From Phenylobacterium deserti (GTDB taxonomy: Bacteria > Pseudomonadota > Alphaproteobacteria > Caulobacterales > Caulobacteraceae), in NCBI GenBank assembly GCA_943332615.1, contig CALQQB010000008.1:1-64000 (forward strand): DNA of 64,000 bases. The letters run 5' to 3'. A program made the position numbers and the translations under genes. The notes beneath the pieces were generated by a model that was not told the DNA's origin, did no database searches, and was given only the letters and a program-made list of their open reading frames with translations. Every line of letters begins with the position of its first letter. Position 1 is the first letter of the stretch. Shown here piece by piece: positions 9,680 to 20,279 of the stretch.

Positions 9680-10036
9680 TCAGAACCCGGACTGGCCCGG
9701 CGGCGGGGTTTCGGGGACGCCGCAGAGGCGGGCGGTGTTGGCGGCGATCATCGGGTCGTCGGCCTTCAGAGCGAGGGCCAGAGCCTCCTCGCAGTGGCCA
9801 TCGTGGACGGCCTGGGCGACGGCCTTGACCAGCTTACGATCGCGGGTCTTGGCTTGGCGATTGGCCCGCGCCTGGCGGTCGAGAGTGTCGATCAGGACAT
9901 CGCGGCTGGCGGTGCAGGTGGCTCGACCGCCCTGCGTGCCGAAGCATTCCATGCCGTTGGCTTGGGCGAGCGCCGCAGGCGCGGGGCTGAGGGCGGCGAG
10001 GCCGGCTGCGGCGGACGCGAGGATGGCGAGACGCAT
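9680..10036 (-). CDS. Small secreted cysteine-containing protein
   Basis: A 118-residue protein with a clear signal peptide (MRLAILASAAAGLAALSPAPAALAQ). The mature part has four cysteines (MECFG, ATCTA, GHCEEA, RLCGV), suggesting two disulfides in the periplasm, and a basic central stretch RANRQAKTRDRKLVKAV. No family is recognised. It is flanked by intergenic DNA on both sides, so context says little. The reading frame, signal peptide and codon use look genuine. Confidence 0.65.
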   Translation of the reverse strand: MRLAILASAAAGLAALSPAPAALAQANGMECFGTQGGRATCTASRDVLIDTLDRQARANRQAKTRDRKLVKAVAQAVHDGHCEEALALALKADDPMIAANTARLCGVPETPPPGQSGF

Positions 10037-10119
10037 AGGGCGGCCCCTGCAGGTGAACAGTGAGATTACAATGTTCTACGGGCCCGGCGAGGTGAAAGCT
10101 TCAAGTTGCGCCAGGTCAG

Positions 10120-10179
10120 CTACGCGGCGATGGCGCGCGGGCCCCAGCGGGCGTGGTCGCGGATGTATTCGTCGAACAT
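10120..10179 (-). pseudogene. Possible N-terminal remnant of an acyl-CoA synthetase
   Basis: A 19-codon open frame encodes MFDEYIRDHARWGPRAIAA before a TAG. This string resembles the first residues of AMP-forming acyl-CoA ligases, which commonly begin with a helix of the kind [IV]R.HAR.TP.A[IV]A. Nothing recognisable of the remaining roughly 500 residues follows, so if the reading is right only the extreme 5' end of the gene is left. The call rests on a short match and is tentative. The rest of 10037-10329 shows no gene. Confidence 0.3.
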
Positions 10180-10329
10180 AGAACGAGGCTTGCGCGATCT
10201 CCGGCGGCCTGGGGAAGGCGCCTGCTAGACCATTCGTCGCCGAAGTTGGATCAGGCTCAGCGCGACGAAGGGTCTATCTTTAGGCAAGAGTCTTGAGCGA
10301 TCGGCGGTTCAAGGGATCCGTCGAACGCC

Positions 10330-11697
10330 CTAGCTGACAGTCTCCTCGCGGATGGTCTTGCGGGCGGCCCAGAAGCAGGCGAAGGCGACCACGCCGAACA
10401 TCGAGGCGCTGATCAGCGCCCACCGCACACCCTGGGCGGGACCCATGCCCAGGCCCTTGTTGAACCAGTCGGAGAGCAGCCCCACGCCCAGCGGCCCCAG
10501 GCCTAGACCGATCAGGTTGATGATGAACAGCAGGATCGCCGAAGCCGTGGCGCGCATGTGCGGCGGCACCACCGACTGACCCGTGCCGTAGACCGGCCCG
10601 TACCACAGGGTGCCCAGGAAGGCGTTGATCGACAGGATCAACAGGGCGATGGCCGCCGAGTCGATGGTCACCGCGATCACATAGACCGGGATGGTGACCA
10701 GGCTGGCGATGGCGGGGGCGACCATGTAGGCGCGCAGGTCAGCCTTGCCGTACTTGTCGGCGATCCAGCCGCCGGTCCAGGACCCGATGGCGCCGGCCGT
10801 GCCGCTGATCAGGCCCAGCGCCAGGCCCAGAAAGCCGATCGACTTCAGGCCGAAGCCCTCTGCGAGCCCGGCGATCTCGGCGGTGTGGTTGCGCAGGAAG
10901 AACGAGGCGGTGAACGGGGCATGGCCGTAGCCGATGAAGGCCTTGATGGCGGCAGCGAAGGCGATGAACCAGAAGGTCCTGCGCTTGGTGAGGTAGGCCA
11001 TGGTCTGGCCAAAGGTGGCCGAGGCGGCGGCGACGCCGGCGGCGTGCAGCGCCATGATCTTGCGTGGCTCCTTCAGGGTGAAGAACGCCAGGCCCGCGAA
11101 CAGCAACCCAGGGACGCCGGCCACCAGGAACGCGGCGCGCCAGCCGTAGGCGTCGGCCACCAGCCCCCCCATCACCAGTCCCAGCAGGCCGCCGATCGGG
11201 GTGCCCATAGAGTAGAAGGCCAGCGCCGAGGCGCGCTTCTCCCTGGGCATGTAGTCGACGATCAGGGAGTGGGCGGGCGGCGTGCAGCCGGCTTCGCCCA
11301 CGCCCACGCCGATGCGGAAGAGGATAAGCTGCCAGAAATTGCCGGCGGTGGCGCACAGCGCGGTAAAGCCGCTCCAGGCGGCGACGGCGGTGCCAATGAT
11401 GTAAGGGCGGTTCTTGCGCTCCGCCAGGCGGGCGATGGGAATGCCCAGGAAGGTATAGAAGACGGCGAAGGCCAGGCCGCTCATCAGGCCTAGCTGCCAG
11501 TCGGCCAGGCCGAGGTCGTTCTTGATCGGCTCGGCCAGGATGTTGATCACCTGACGGTCCAGGAAGTTCACGACGTAGATGCCCAGCAGCAGCCACATGG
11601 CGTAGCGCGTGTACCCGCGGGAAAAAGGCGTGGCCTGCGATCCGTCGGTTCCCGGCGCCGCGGCGGGCCCGACACCCGGATTTACGGCTTCGGTCAT
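10330..11697 (-). CDS. MFS transporter, Spinster-like
   Basis: A 455-residue inner-membrane MFS permease, related to the permease at 6709-8217. It shows YVVNFLDRQVINILAEP in helix 1, GIPIARLAERKNR in the loop after helix 2, and GVGVGEAGCTPPAHSLIVDY in helix 4, all typical of Spinster-like transporters. The C-terminal half ends with two further helix bundles and KTIREETVS. It is transcribed away from the GST gene, with a 105-base divergent intergenic region. The substrate is unknown. Confidence 0.9.
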   Translation of the reverse strand: MTEAVNPGVGPAAAPGTDGSQATPFSRGYTRYAMWLLLGIYVVNFLDRQVINILAEPIKNDLGLADWQLGLMSGLAFAVFYTFLGIPIARLAERKNRPYIIGTAVAAWSGFTALCATAGNFWQLILFRIGVGVGEAGCTPPAHSLIVDYMPREKRASALAFYSMGTPIGGLLGLVMGGLVADAYGWRAAFLVAGVPGLLFAGLAFFTLKEPRKIMALHAAGVAAASATFGQTMAYLTKRRTFWFIAFAAAIKAFIGYGHAPFTASFFLRNHTAEIAGLAEGFGLKSIGFLGLALGLISGTAGAIGSWTGGWIADKYGKADLRAYMVAPAIASLVTIPVYVIAVTIDSAAIALLILSINAFLGTLWYGPVYGTGQSVVPPHMRATASAILLFIINLIGLGLGPLGVGLLSDWFNKGLGMGPAQGVRWALISASMFGVVAFACFWAARKTIREETVS

Positions 11698-11802
11698 GGT
11701 GGGCGCTTCCTCGGTTTCTCAGGGGTTGAATCGATCTAGACGGCGCCGGTCGCCGGGCGGCAATAGTTCAAGTGTTTCAGGTCCGAAGCGTGGAGACGAC
11801 AA

Positions 11803-12423
11803 ATGGAAATCGTGATCGGGACCAAGGCGTGGTCGACGTGGTCGATGCGACCCTGGCTGGTCCTGCGCCGGGCCGGGCTGCCGTTCACGGAGACCCTGGT
11901 GGAGCTGCGCCAGCAGAACGGGGTCAGCGAGGCGGCGATCCGCGTCCACTCGCCGTCGGGCCTGGTGCCGGTGCTGAAGGACGGGGACCTGACGATCTGG
12001 GACTCGCTGGCGATCGCCGAATACCTGGCGGGGCTGACGCCGGGCCTGTGGCCTTATGAGCCGGCGAAACGAGCCTTGGCGCGATCCGCGGCGGCGGAGA
12101 TGCACTCCGGGTTTTCCGCCCTGCGTGGCGAGTGCCCGATGGACCTGACGGCGACGCCGAAGGCTACGGCGCTGTCGGAGGCGGCGCGGAAGGACGTACG
12201 GCGGATCGTGGCGGTGTGGAGCGAGTTGCTGGACCGGTTCGGCGGGCCGTTCCTGGCGGGCGACTGGTCGATCGCCGACGCCTTCTACACCCCGGTGGCG
12301 ACCCGGTTCCGGACCTATGGGATCAAGCCCCGCGACCACGGCGGCACAGCGGCGGCGGACGCCTACCTCCAGCAGTTGCTGGAAACGCCGGAGTTCCTCG
12401 AGTGGGAGCTCGCGTCGCGATGA
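11803..12423 (+). CDS. Glutathione S-transferase family protein
   Basis: A 206-residue cytosolic GST. The N-terminal thioredoxin-fold half has WSTWSMRPWLVLRRAGLPF, where the Ser/Trp/Ser run matches the catalytic loop of beta/zeta-like GSTs, then GLVPVLKDGDLTIWDSLAIAEYL with the cis-Pro and the glutathione gamma-glutamyl site. The C-terminal half is helical and holds the conserved FLAGDWSIADAFYTPVATR N-capping motif. It overlaps the next gene by 4 bases (ATGA), so the two are translationally coupled. The electrophile handled is unknown. Confidence 0.92.
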   Translation: MEIVIGTKAWSTWSMRPWLVLRRAGLPFTETLVELRQQNGVSEAAIRVHSPSGLVPVLKDGDLTIWDSLAIAEYLAGLTPGLWPYEPAKRALARSAAAEMHSGFSALRGECPMDLTATPKATALSEAARKDVRRIVAVWSELLDRFGGPFLAGDWSIADAFYTPVATRFRTYGIKPRDHGGTAAADAYLQQLLETPEFLEWELASR

Positions 12424-12965
12424 GACGGGTCGCCGGCCTGCTGCGGGCGGTGAACGTGGGCGGGCGCAAGGTGCTGATGGCGGATCTGAGGCAGGTGGTG
12501 TCCCAGGCCGGGTTCGAAGCGCCGCAGACCCTGCTGGCCAGCGGTAATGTGCTCTTCGGGACGACCCTTTCGGCGGCGGAGACGGCGCGGACGCTTGAGG
12601 CGACGATCCTCAAGGCGCTCGGCGTAGCCACCGATGTGATGGTGCGCGACCATGGAGACTTGGCGGCGGTGATTGCGGCCAATCCGTTCCCAGATATCGC
12701 GAAGTCCCGGCCCAACGGGCTGGCGGCCATATTCCTGAGCGGCGAGCCTCAGCAAGAGCTCGATTGCTTGAAGACCGCCTGCATAGCCGGTGAGGACGTC
12801 CGATCGGGTCCAGGGTGCCTCTATGTATGGTTTCCAAATGGACTGGGGAATTCCAGGCTCTCGAACGCGATACTTGAGCGTCGGTTGAGTGTTCGCGCAA
12901 CCGCACGCAACTGGAACACGGTCGCCAGGCTTGAGGCGGCCCTCGCGAGGCCATTCTCCCCCTGA
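12420..12965 (+). CDS. DUF1697 domain-containing protein
   Basis: A 181-residue protein starting MRRVAGLLRAVNVGGRKVLM and followed by LRQVVSQAGFEAPQTLLASGNVLF, the hallmark N-terminus of DUF1697. NPFPDIAKSRPNGL and ARNWNTVARL near the C-terminus also match. The family has no established function. The ATG at 12420 overlaps the GST stop in an ATGA junction, and an earlier in-frame start would bury the gene inside GST. The final part (DCLKTACIAGEDV) has somewhat less biased codon usage but the reading frame is intact. Confidence 0.88.
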   Translation: MRRVAGLLRAVNVGGRKVLMADLRQVVSQAGFEAPQTLLASGNVLFGTTLSAAETARTLEATILKALGVATDVMVRDHGDLAAVIAANPFPDIAKSRPNGLAAIFLSGEPQQELDCLKTACIAGEDVRSGPGCLYVWFPNGLGNSRLSNAILERRLSVRATARNWNTVARLEAALARPFSP

Positions 12966-13083
12966 AAACCCAATTTGGGTACCCGAACCTCACGCGATAG
13001 AGATTGGTAAATGATCCGCAATCTCTACAGCTTACGCCTGATCGAAGTGGATCGGCCTGAAACCATCGGGGCGGGAGGGTCGT

Positions 13084-16000
13084 GTGGACGAGGCTGCCAG
13101 GGGCGTCGCCGAAACGACGCTCGAATACATCACCGAACACATGAGCGAGATCGTTGTGCGCATCGATCGTGCGGGCCTGATCCTCTATGTTTCGCCTTCG
13201 ATCCAGTCGTATGGCTACCAGCCGGACGAACTGGTAGGCACCCCCTTGATGGCGCTGTTCCCGCCCGAAGAACACGCCCGATACATTGAGATCGCCGGCG
13301 CGATGCTCGCCAACAATGCAGTGCCCGCCAAGGCGATTGAGCAACGGCTTCGCCGGGCGGACGGAAGTTGGGCCTGGATCGAAGGTTCGCCCCATATCGT
13401 GCGCGATGCCGACGGCAACCTGATCGAGTTCGTCAACGTCCTTCGAAACGTCACTGAGCGTCGCGCGGCGACCGAGGCGCTGCGCGCGCACGAAGCGCGG
13501 TTCCAGTTGATCGCCGAGACGATGAGCGACCTGATCCTCCAGGCGGATACCGAAGGAATTGTGACCTATATCTCCCCGGCGATCCGGCGGTACGGGTACG
13601 AGGCCCAGGATCTGATCGGGTTGCCCAGCGACGCCCTGGTGCATCCGGACGACAAGGACAGGGTGCGTGCCTATCGGCAGCAGGCCACGCCAGGACAGGT
13701 CGCCGAAGACTTGGGCGACACGGCCTTCCGATGCCGGACCGCCAGTGGCAAATGGGTGTGGCTCGAAAGCAGCATCCAGACCATGCGGAACGGCGCGGGA
13801 CAGGTGACTGGCTCCCTCAACGTCCTGCGGGATGTCACCGCCAGGCATGCGCAGTTCCAGCTCTTCGAAACGGCCTTCCGCCATGCGGCGGTCGGCATTG
13901 CGCTGGTGTCGCTCCAGGGCAAATTCCTGCGCGTCAACGACGCCTTCTGCGCCATGGTCGGTTACGCCGAAGCCGCCTTGCTTCAGACAGACACGCCGAG
14001 CATCTCACACCCGGACGACCGGTTCGCTGGACACGACGAACGACGCCGGCTGCTCAGGGGCGAGATCGCAAAATTCCAGCAGGACAAGCGCTACCTCAAG
14101 CCGGACGGCACGGTCGTGTGGGCGCGCCTGACGGTCGCCCTCGCGCACAATGCGGATGGCTCGCCCGATCACTTCATCACCCAGTTCGAGGACCTGACGG
14201 CGCGGCTTGCCGCAGAGGAAGCCCTCAAGACCAGCGAGGCGCTTTTCCGTCTGATCGCTGAAAATAGCAGCGATATCATTGCGATGCATGACTTGAGTGG
14301 GCGCATTACATACCTCAGCCCCGCCATACGGTGGGCAGGATACGAACCGGACGAACTCCTGGGCCAGATGGGCACGGCCTATATGCCGCCCGAAGATGCC
14401 GGGTCGGTGGCCGCCGCGTTCGGGCGCCTGTTGGCCGGCGACGACGCTGGACCGGTGCGTGTGCGCTGGCGCGCTCGGCATGGGAAGACTGGCGACCTGA
14501 TTTGGCTGGAATCAGGCCCGAGCCTGGTTCGCGATCCCTCGAGCGGAACGCCGACGGGGTTTATCGATGTTGTGCGCGACATCACCCAGCAAGTTCGCCA
14601 GGAGGAGGCGTTGAGCGCCGCCCGGGCTGAAGGCGAAGCGATGCTGGCCGCGCTTCACGAAAGCGAAACGCGGTATCGCCTGATCGCGGAGAACAGCTCC
14701 GATCTGATCACGATGACGTCCGCCGACGGCCGACACACCTATATCAGCCCCTCCATTCGATACCTTGGGTACGAGCCCGACGAAGCGCGCGAACTCGGCC
14801 TTGCACAACTGCTTCATCCAGACGATCTGGCCACGGTGCGGGCAAGTTTCCGGCGTCACCAGGAGGGTGCGGAATCGACCCGCCTGCGGTTGCGCCTGCG
14901 GCACGGCAAGACCGGCGACTGGAGGTGGATGGAGAGCGCCCCGGTCCAGGTCAAGGATCCGGTCTCCGGTGCGCTCACGGGCGTGCTGGATGTCGCGCGC
15001 GATGTGACGGTGCAGGTGGAACACGAAGCGGCCGTCGCCAAGGCTCGCGACGAGGCGGACGTCGCCGCCGCCGCCCTGAATGAAAGTGAAGCGCGCTACC
15101 GCATGATCGCGGAAAACACCTCCGACCTGATCGCCATCTCGGACCGCGAAGGTCGGCTCAGCTACCTTAGTCCCTCGATCCGGTGCCTGGGGTACGAGCC
15201 CGAGACTCTCGTCGGCGGTACGACCGGGCATCTGGTTCATCGTGAAGATCGACAGCTCATCTGGGACAATCTCCAGGCCCAGCTGGCGGGCGCTCCGGTG
15301 CGGCGCCTGCGTTGGAGATTCAAGCACGGCAAGAGCGGCGACTGGCTGTGGCTGGAGTCTGAGCCGACGCGCCTGTTGGACCCCGTGACAGATGAAGCCA
15401 TCGGGTTCCTGGACGTCATTCGCGACGTGTCCATGCAGGTGCGGCAGGAGGAGATCGTCGCCCAGGCCCGCGCCGAAGCGGAAGCGGCCGCGGTGGCGAA
15501 GTCGCAGTTCCTGGCCAACATGAGCCACGAGATTCGAACACCGCTGACCGCTGTGCTTGGTTTTACGCGCCTCCTCCAGCAGGAGGCCCGACTCGACAGC
15601 AGGGCCGAAGGTTATGTGTCGCGCATCGCGGCCGCCGGTTCGGCGCTGCTGGCCCTCGTCAATGACATCCTGGACTTTTCCAAGATCGAAGTCGGAAAGA
15701 TCACCCTTCGACCACAGCCCACAGACGTCGGGGTGCTGGCGCGGGAGTCGCTGGCGTTGTTCGCGGCCCAGGCCAGCGAGAAGGCAATCACCGTCGAGCT
15801 TGAGACGGTGGGCGGCCTGGCCTCGTCCGTGATGATCGACAGCGACAGGCTGCGGCAGGTTCTGATCAACCTGATCGGCAATGCGGTGAAATTCACCCAA
15901 ACTGGCGGCGTGATCCTTAGAATTGCGCCGATCGAGGATGGCCGGTCGCTGAGGTTCGAGGTCGAGGACACCGGGCCCGGCCTTCATGCCGATCAATGCG

Positions 16001-16620
16001 CCCAGCTCTTTCAACGGTTCAACCAGATCGACGGATCGACCATGCGCCAACATGGCGGCACCGGACTTGGGTTGGCCATCAGCAGAGGTCTGGTCGAGGC
16101 CATGGGTGGCGAAATCGGCCTTTCCAGCGTTCCGGACCAGGGCTCGATTTTCTACTTCGAGCTGCCGGTGGAGGCCGTGATGGCGGAGGAAACCGTCGAG
16201 GAAGCGGAAGTGGTCTCGATCGAGGGCCTGCGGGTCATGGTGATCGATGACAACCAGATCAATCGAGAGTTGGCGCGCCTCATGCTGGAAGCCCTCGGCG
16301 CCGAGGTCGCGGAAGCTGAAAGCGGCCCGTCGGGCCTGGCGCAACTGGCCAGACTGGCGGTGGACGTGGTGCTGATGGACGTGCGTATGCCCGGAATGGA
16401 CGGACACCAGGCGTTGTCCACGCTGCGCGGCCAGCCGGGCCCGAACCGCAATATCCCGGTGCTGGCCTTCACGGCCGACGCTGAGATTGGCGAGAGCGCC
16501 AGCCTTGATGCGTTCGACGGCGTGGTCCGCAAACCCATCGAGGTGGCGGCGCTGTCGGGCCTGATCGCCGCGGTGGCCGGCCGCGATCGTGACATGGGCG
16601 CGAAGCTGGCCAGCTGCTGA
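13084..16620 (+). CDS. Soluble hybrid histidine kinase with six PAS domains and a receiver
   Basis: A 1178-residue sensor kinase with no signal peptide or membrane helix, so sensing is probably cytoplasmic. Six PAS domains follow each other, starting near residues 12, 136, 255, 385, 528 and 670, each closed by a PAC-type segment such as DVVRDITQQV. HisKA has the phospho-acceptor His815 in NMSHEIRTPL. The ATPase domain shows LINLIGNAVKF and EDTGPGL, GGTGLGLAIS. A receiver domain (about 1049-1165) has Asp1099 in LMDVRMPG and Lys in RKPIE. The GTG start lies just after GGGAGGG. PAS domains 4, 5 and 6 are close repeats of one another. No output regulator is fused; the response regulator at 19365 is a candidate partner. 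Confidence 0.93.
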   Translation: MDEAARGVAETTLEYITEHMSEIVVRIDRAGLILYVSPSIQSYGYQPDELVGTPLMALFPPEEHARYIEIAGAMLANNAVPAKAIEQRLRRADGSWAWIEGSPHIVRDADGNLIEFVNVLRNVTERRAATEALRAHEARFQLIAETMSDLILQADTEGIVTYISPAIRRYGYEAQDLIGLPSDALVHPDDKDRVRAYRQQATPGQVAEDLGDTAFRCRTASGKWVWLESSIQTMRNGAGQVTGSLNVLRDVTARHAQFQLFETAFRHAAVGIALVSLQGKFLRVNDAFCAMVGYAEAALLQTDTPSISHPDDRFAGHDERRRLLRGEIAKFQQDKRYLKPDGTVVWARLTVALAHNADGSPDHFITQFEDLTARLAAEEALKTSEALFRLIAENSSDIIAMHDLSGRITYLSPAIRWAGYEPDELLGQMGTAYMPPEDAGSVAAAFGRLLAGDDAGPVRVRWRARHGKTGDLIWLESGPSLVRDPSSGTPTGFIDVVRDITQQVRQEEALSAARAEGEAMLAALHESETRYRLIAENSSDLITMTSADGRHTYISPSIRYLGYEPDEARELGLAQLLHPDDLATVRASFRRHQEGAESTRLRLRLRHGKTGDWRWMESAPVQVKDPVSGALTGVLDVARDVTVQVEHEAAVAKARDEADVAAAALNESEARYRMIAENTSDLIAISDREGRLSYLSPSIRCLGYEPETLVGGTTGHLVHREDRQLIWDNLQAQLAGAPVRRLRWRFKHGKSGDWLWLESEPTRLLDPVTDEAIGFLDVIRDVSMQVRQEEIVAQARAEAEAAAVAKSQFLANMSHEIRTPLTAVLGFTRLLQQEARLDSRAEGYVSRIAAAGSALLALVNDILDFSKIEVGKITLRPQPTDVGVLARESLALFAAQASEKAITVELETVGGLASSVMIDSDRLRQVLINLIGNAVKFTQTGGVILRIAPIEDGRSLRFEVEDTGPGLHADQCAQLFQRFNQIDGSTMRQHGGTGLGLAISRGLVEAMGGEIGLSSVPDQGSIFYFELPVEAVMAEETVEEAEVVSIEGLRVMVIDDNQINRELARLMLEALGAEVAEAESGPSGLAQLARLAVDVVLMDVRMPGMDGHQALSTLRGQPGPNRNIPVLAFTADAEIGESASLDAFDGVVRKPIEVAALSGLIAAVAGRDRDMGAKLASC

Positions 16621-16767
16621 GCCAAGGTTCGGGTGGGAGGTGCGACATCGAGAAGCGGGCCGCGCCCTGTCGCGTCTTCACGATTGGGAACCACCAGTGA
16701 GCTAAGGCCATCTCCGAGAATGGCCCACACGGCGAGATGCGCGAGCAAGCCAAGGCGAGGTTTGAAG

Positions 16768-17266
16768 GTGCGAAATGGAGACGGCGGCGGCGCCCCGCAA
16801 ACGATGCTGGAGTTCATCGCCGAGCAGACGAGTGACCTGTTTGTGCAGGTCGATCGTACGGGTCTGGTTACCTATGTCTCGCCGCCAATGTGCGCGACCT
16901 GCTGAGCGGTGAGAATTCCACGGCCGTCGATCGTGTTCATCGGTTCATTCGCGCCGACGGGAAAATCCTCTGGGTCGAAGGCAATCCCAGCATCGTGCTG
17001 GGGGCCGACGGCGAGGTTGCGGGCATTGTAAATGTCTTCCGGGATGTGACCCGCAGGCGTCTGGCGGAGATTGCGCAGGTCAACGGCGAAGCCCGCTACC
17101 GCGCCATCGCCGAGCGGACTGCCGATATCATCGCCATGTCGGACAACGACGGTCGGATCATCTTCACAAGCCCATCGACGCGCTGGAGTTGGCCGGGCGA
17201 CTCGCGAAAGCCGCGGCCGGCGGAGCGGAATCCGCGCGGAAACCAGCCCGCACGGTGATCAGCTAG
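16768..17266 (+). pseudogene. Collapsed hybrid histidine kinase remnant
   Basis: The fragment starts like the kinase upstream: GTG, then MLEFIAEQTSDLFVQVDRTG and TYVSP of a first PAS domain. About 35 residues of PAS are then missing and the frame changes to VRDLLSGENSTAVDRVHRF, leading through a PAC segment (IVNVFRDVTRRR) into the start of a second PAS (RYRAIAERTADIIAM). At about 17165 it jumps, in another frame, to KPIDALELAGRLAK and ends at TAG 17264-17266. That last piece corresponds to the C-terminal Lys-Pro helix of a receiver domain. Thus everything from PAS2 through the kinase and most of the receiver has been deleted. It cannot encode a kinase. Confidence 0.8.
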
Positions 17267-17323
17267 ACGACTGAATTCGCGGCGTTTCGCCACCTTTTTC
17301 CAGCAGTCGTTAACCCGGCGTCA

Positions 17324-19364
<2,041 letters not shown>

Positions 19365-19381
<17 letters not shown>

Positions 19382-19772
19382 GACCCGTCCGAGGCGCGTT
19401 CTGGTGGTCGATGACGATCCGTTCCTGATCGAACTGATCATGACGCGGCTGGCGATCGCCGAATACGATGTCCGCGGCGCCAGCGACGGCGTGAAGGCGA
19501 TCGAGCGCCTGCAGGATTTTCGGCCTGAAGCCATGGTGCTGGACATCAACATGCCGCGCCTCGATGGCTTTGGCGTGCTGAGCTACATGAAGGCTCAGGG
19601 TCTGAGCGACAAGACGATGACCATGGTGCTGACGGCGCGCAACAACTCCGAGGACGTCGCCAAGGCGATCTCGCTGGGCGCCAAGGATTATCTGTCCAAG
19701 CCCTTCAAGGACGAACAACTGCTGGCGCGGGTGGGGCGGCTGCTGTCGCGGCCGAGGGCGCGGGCGGCTTAA
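19365..19772 (+). CDS. Single-domain response regulator
   Basis: A 135-residue receiver-only protein: RRVLVVDDDPFLIELIM supplies the acidic pocket, Asp60 in VLDINMPRLDG is the phosphorylation site, Thr in MVLTARNN and Lys in YLSKPFKDEQLL complete the switch residues. There is no output domain, so it probably passes phosphate on or acts through protein contacts. The ATG at 19365 has AGGAG upstream and lies inside the 3' end of the hybrid kinase gene, making that kinase the likely partner. Confidence 0.92.
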
Positions 19773-19921
19773 GGGTACAGCCCTGAGAGACACGAAAAGA
19801 CCGGCCTCGCGGCGCGCTGCGATCAGGCGGTCGAGCCCCGCAGGCCGCAGATGAGGCCGTCCGGCGCGTAGTGGTCCGGTTCGGATCAGCAGCGTATCGG
19901 GAGGTCGCGACCCGACGGCCC

Positions 19922-20179
19922 TTAGCGGCCGCCATGGTCCGGAGCCGGGGCGGCGGCTGGCTTCGGGATCAGCATCATGCCGCAGTTCGCCGCGGGACAG
20001 ACCCCCGGCGTGTCGAACACCTTGCCGTCGGCGTCGCAGCCGCAGGGTGGGCAGATCCATTTCCCGGTGGCGGAAGGCGACCCGCCCGCGGGGGGCTGGG
20101 CGAAGGCCCAGCCGGCTCCGGCTCCGGCGCAGGCGACGCCCAGGGCTCCAGACTGCAGAAATCGGCGGCGGGAGGTCAT
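19922..20179 (-). CDS. Small Tat-exported cysteine-rich metal-binding-like protein
   Basis: An 85-residue protein beginning MTSRRRFLQSGALGVACAG, a twin-arginine signal with RRRFLQ. The mature part is only about 55 residues and carries CPPCGCDADGKVF and GVCPAANCGMMLIP, a spacing that recalls zinc-ribbon and heavy-metal-binding (CPxCGM-type) modules. Tat export suggests the protein folds, perhaps with metal, before leaving the cytoplasm. A role in metal handling is inference only. It lies alone between a response regulator and an unrecognised gene. Confidence 0.7.
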   Translation of the reverse strand: MTSRRRFLQSGALGVACAGAGAGWAFAQPPAGGSPSATGKWICPPCGCDADGKVFDTPGVCPAANCGMMLIPKPAAAPAPDHGGR

Positions 20180-20279
20180 TCGAAGGCCCCTATCGGCAGC
20201 ATCGGCGCTGAGAAAGGTTAGGGGGCAAGGCGACTTGGCCGCAATGACGAGGAACCGTCAAATTCTGCCAGCCGCGGGT

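Noticed and set aside
6709-11697. Permease/CoA-transferase/permease stretch as a composite catabolic island
   Set aside because: Genes are separated by sizeable gaps and lack mobility genes, regulators or composition change; treated as ordinary chromosomal genes.
14512-16407. Long minus-strand frame opposite the six-PAS kinase
   Set aside because: His/Arg/Gln-rich low-complexity translation with no motif; shadow of the kinase gene.
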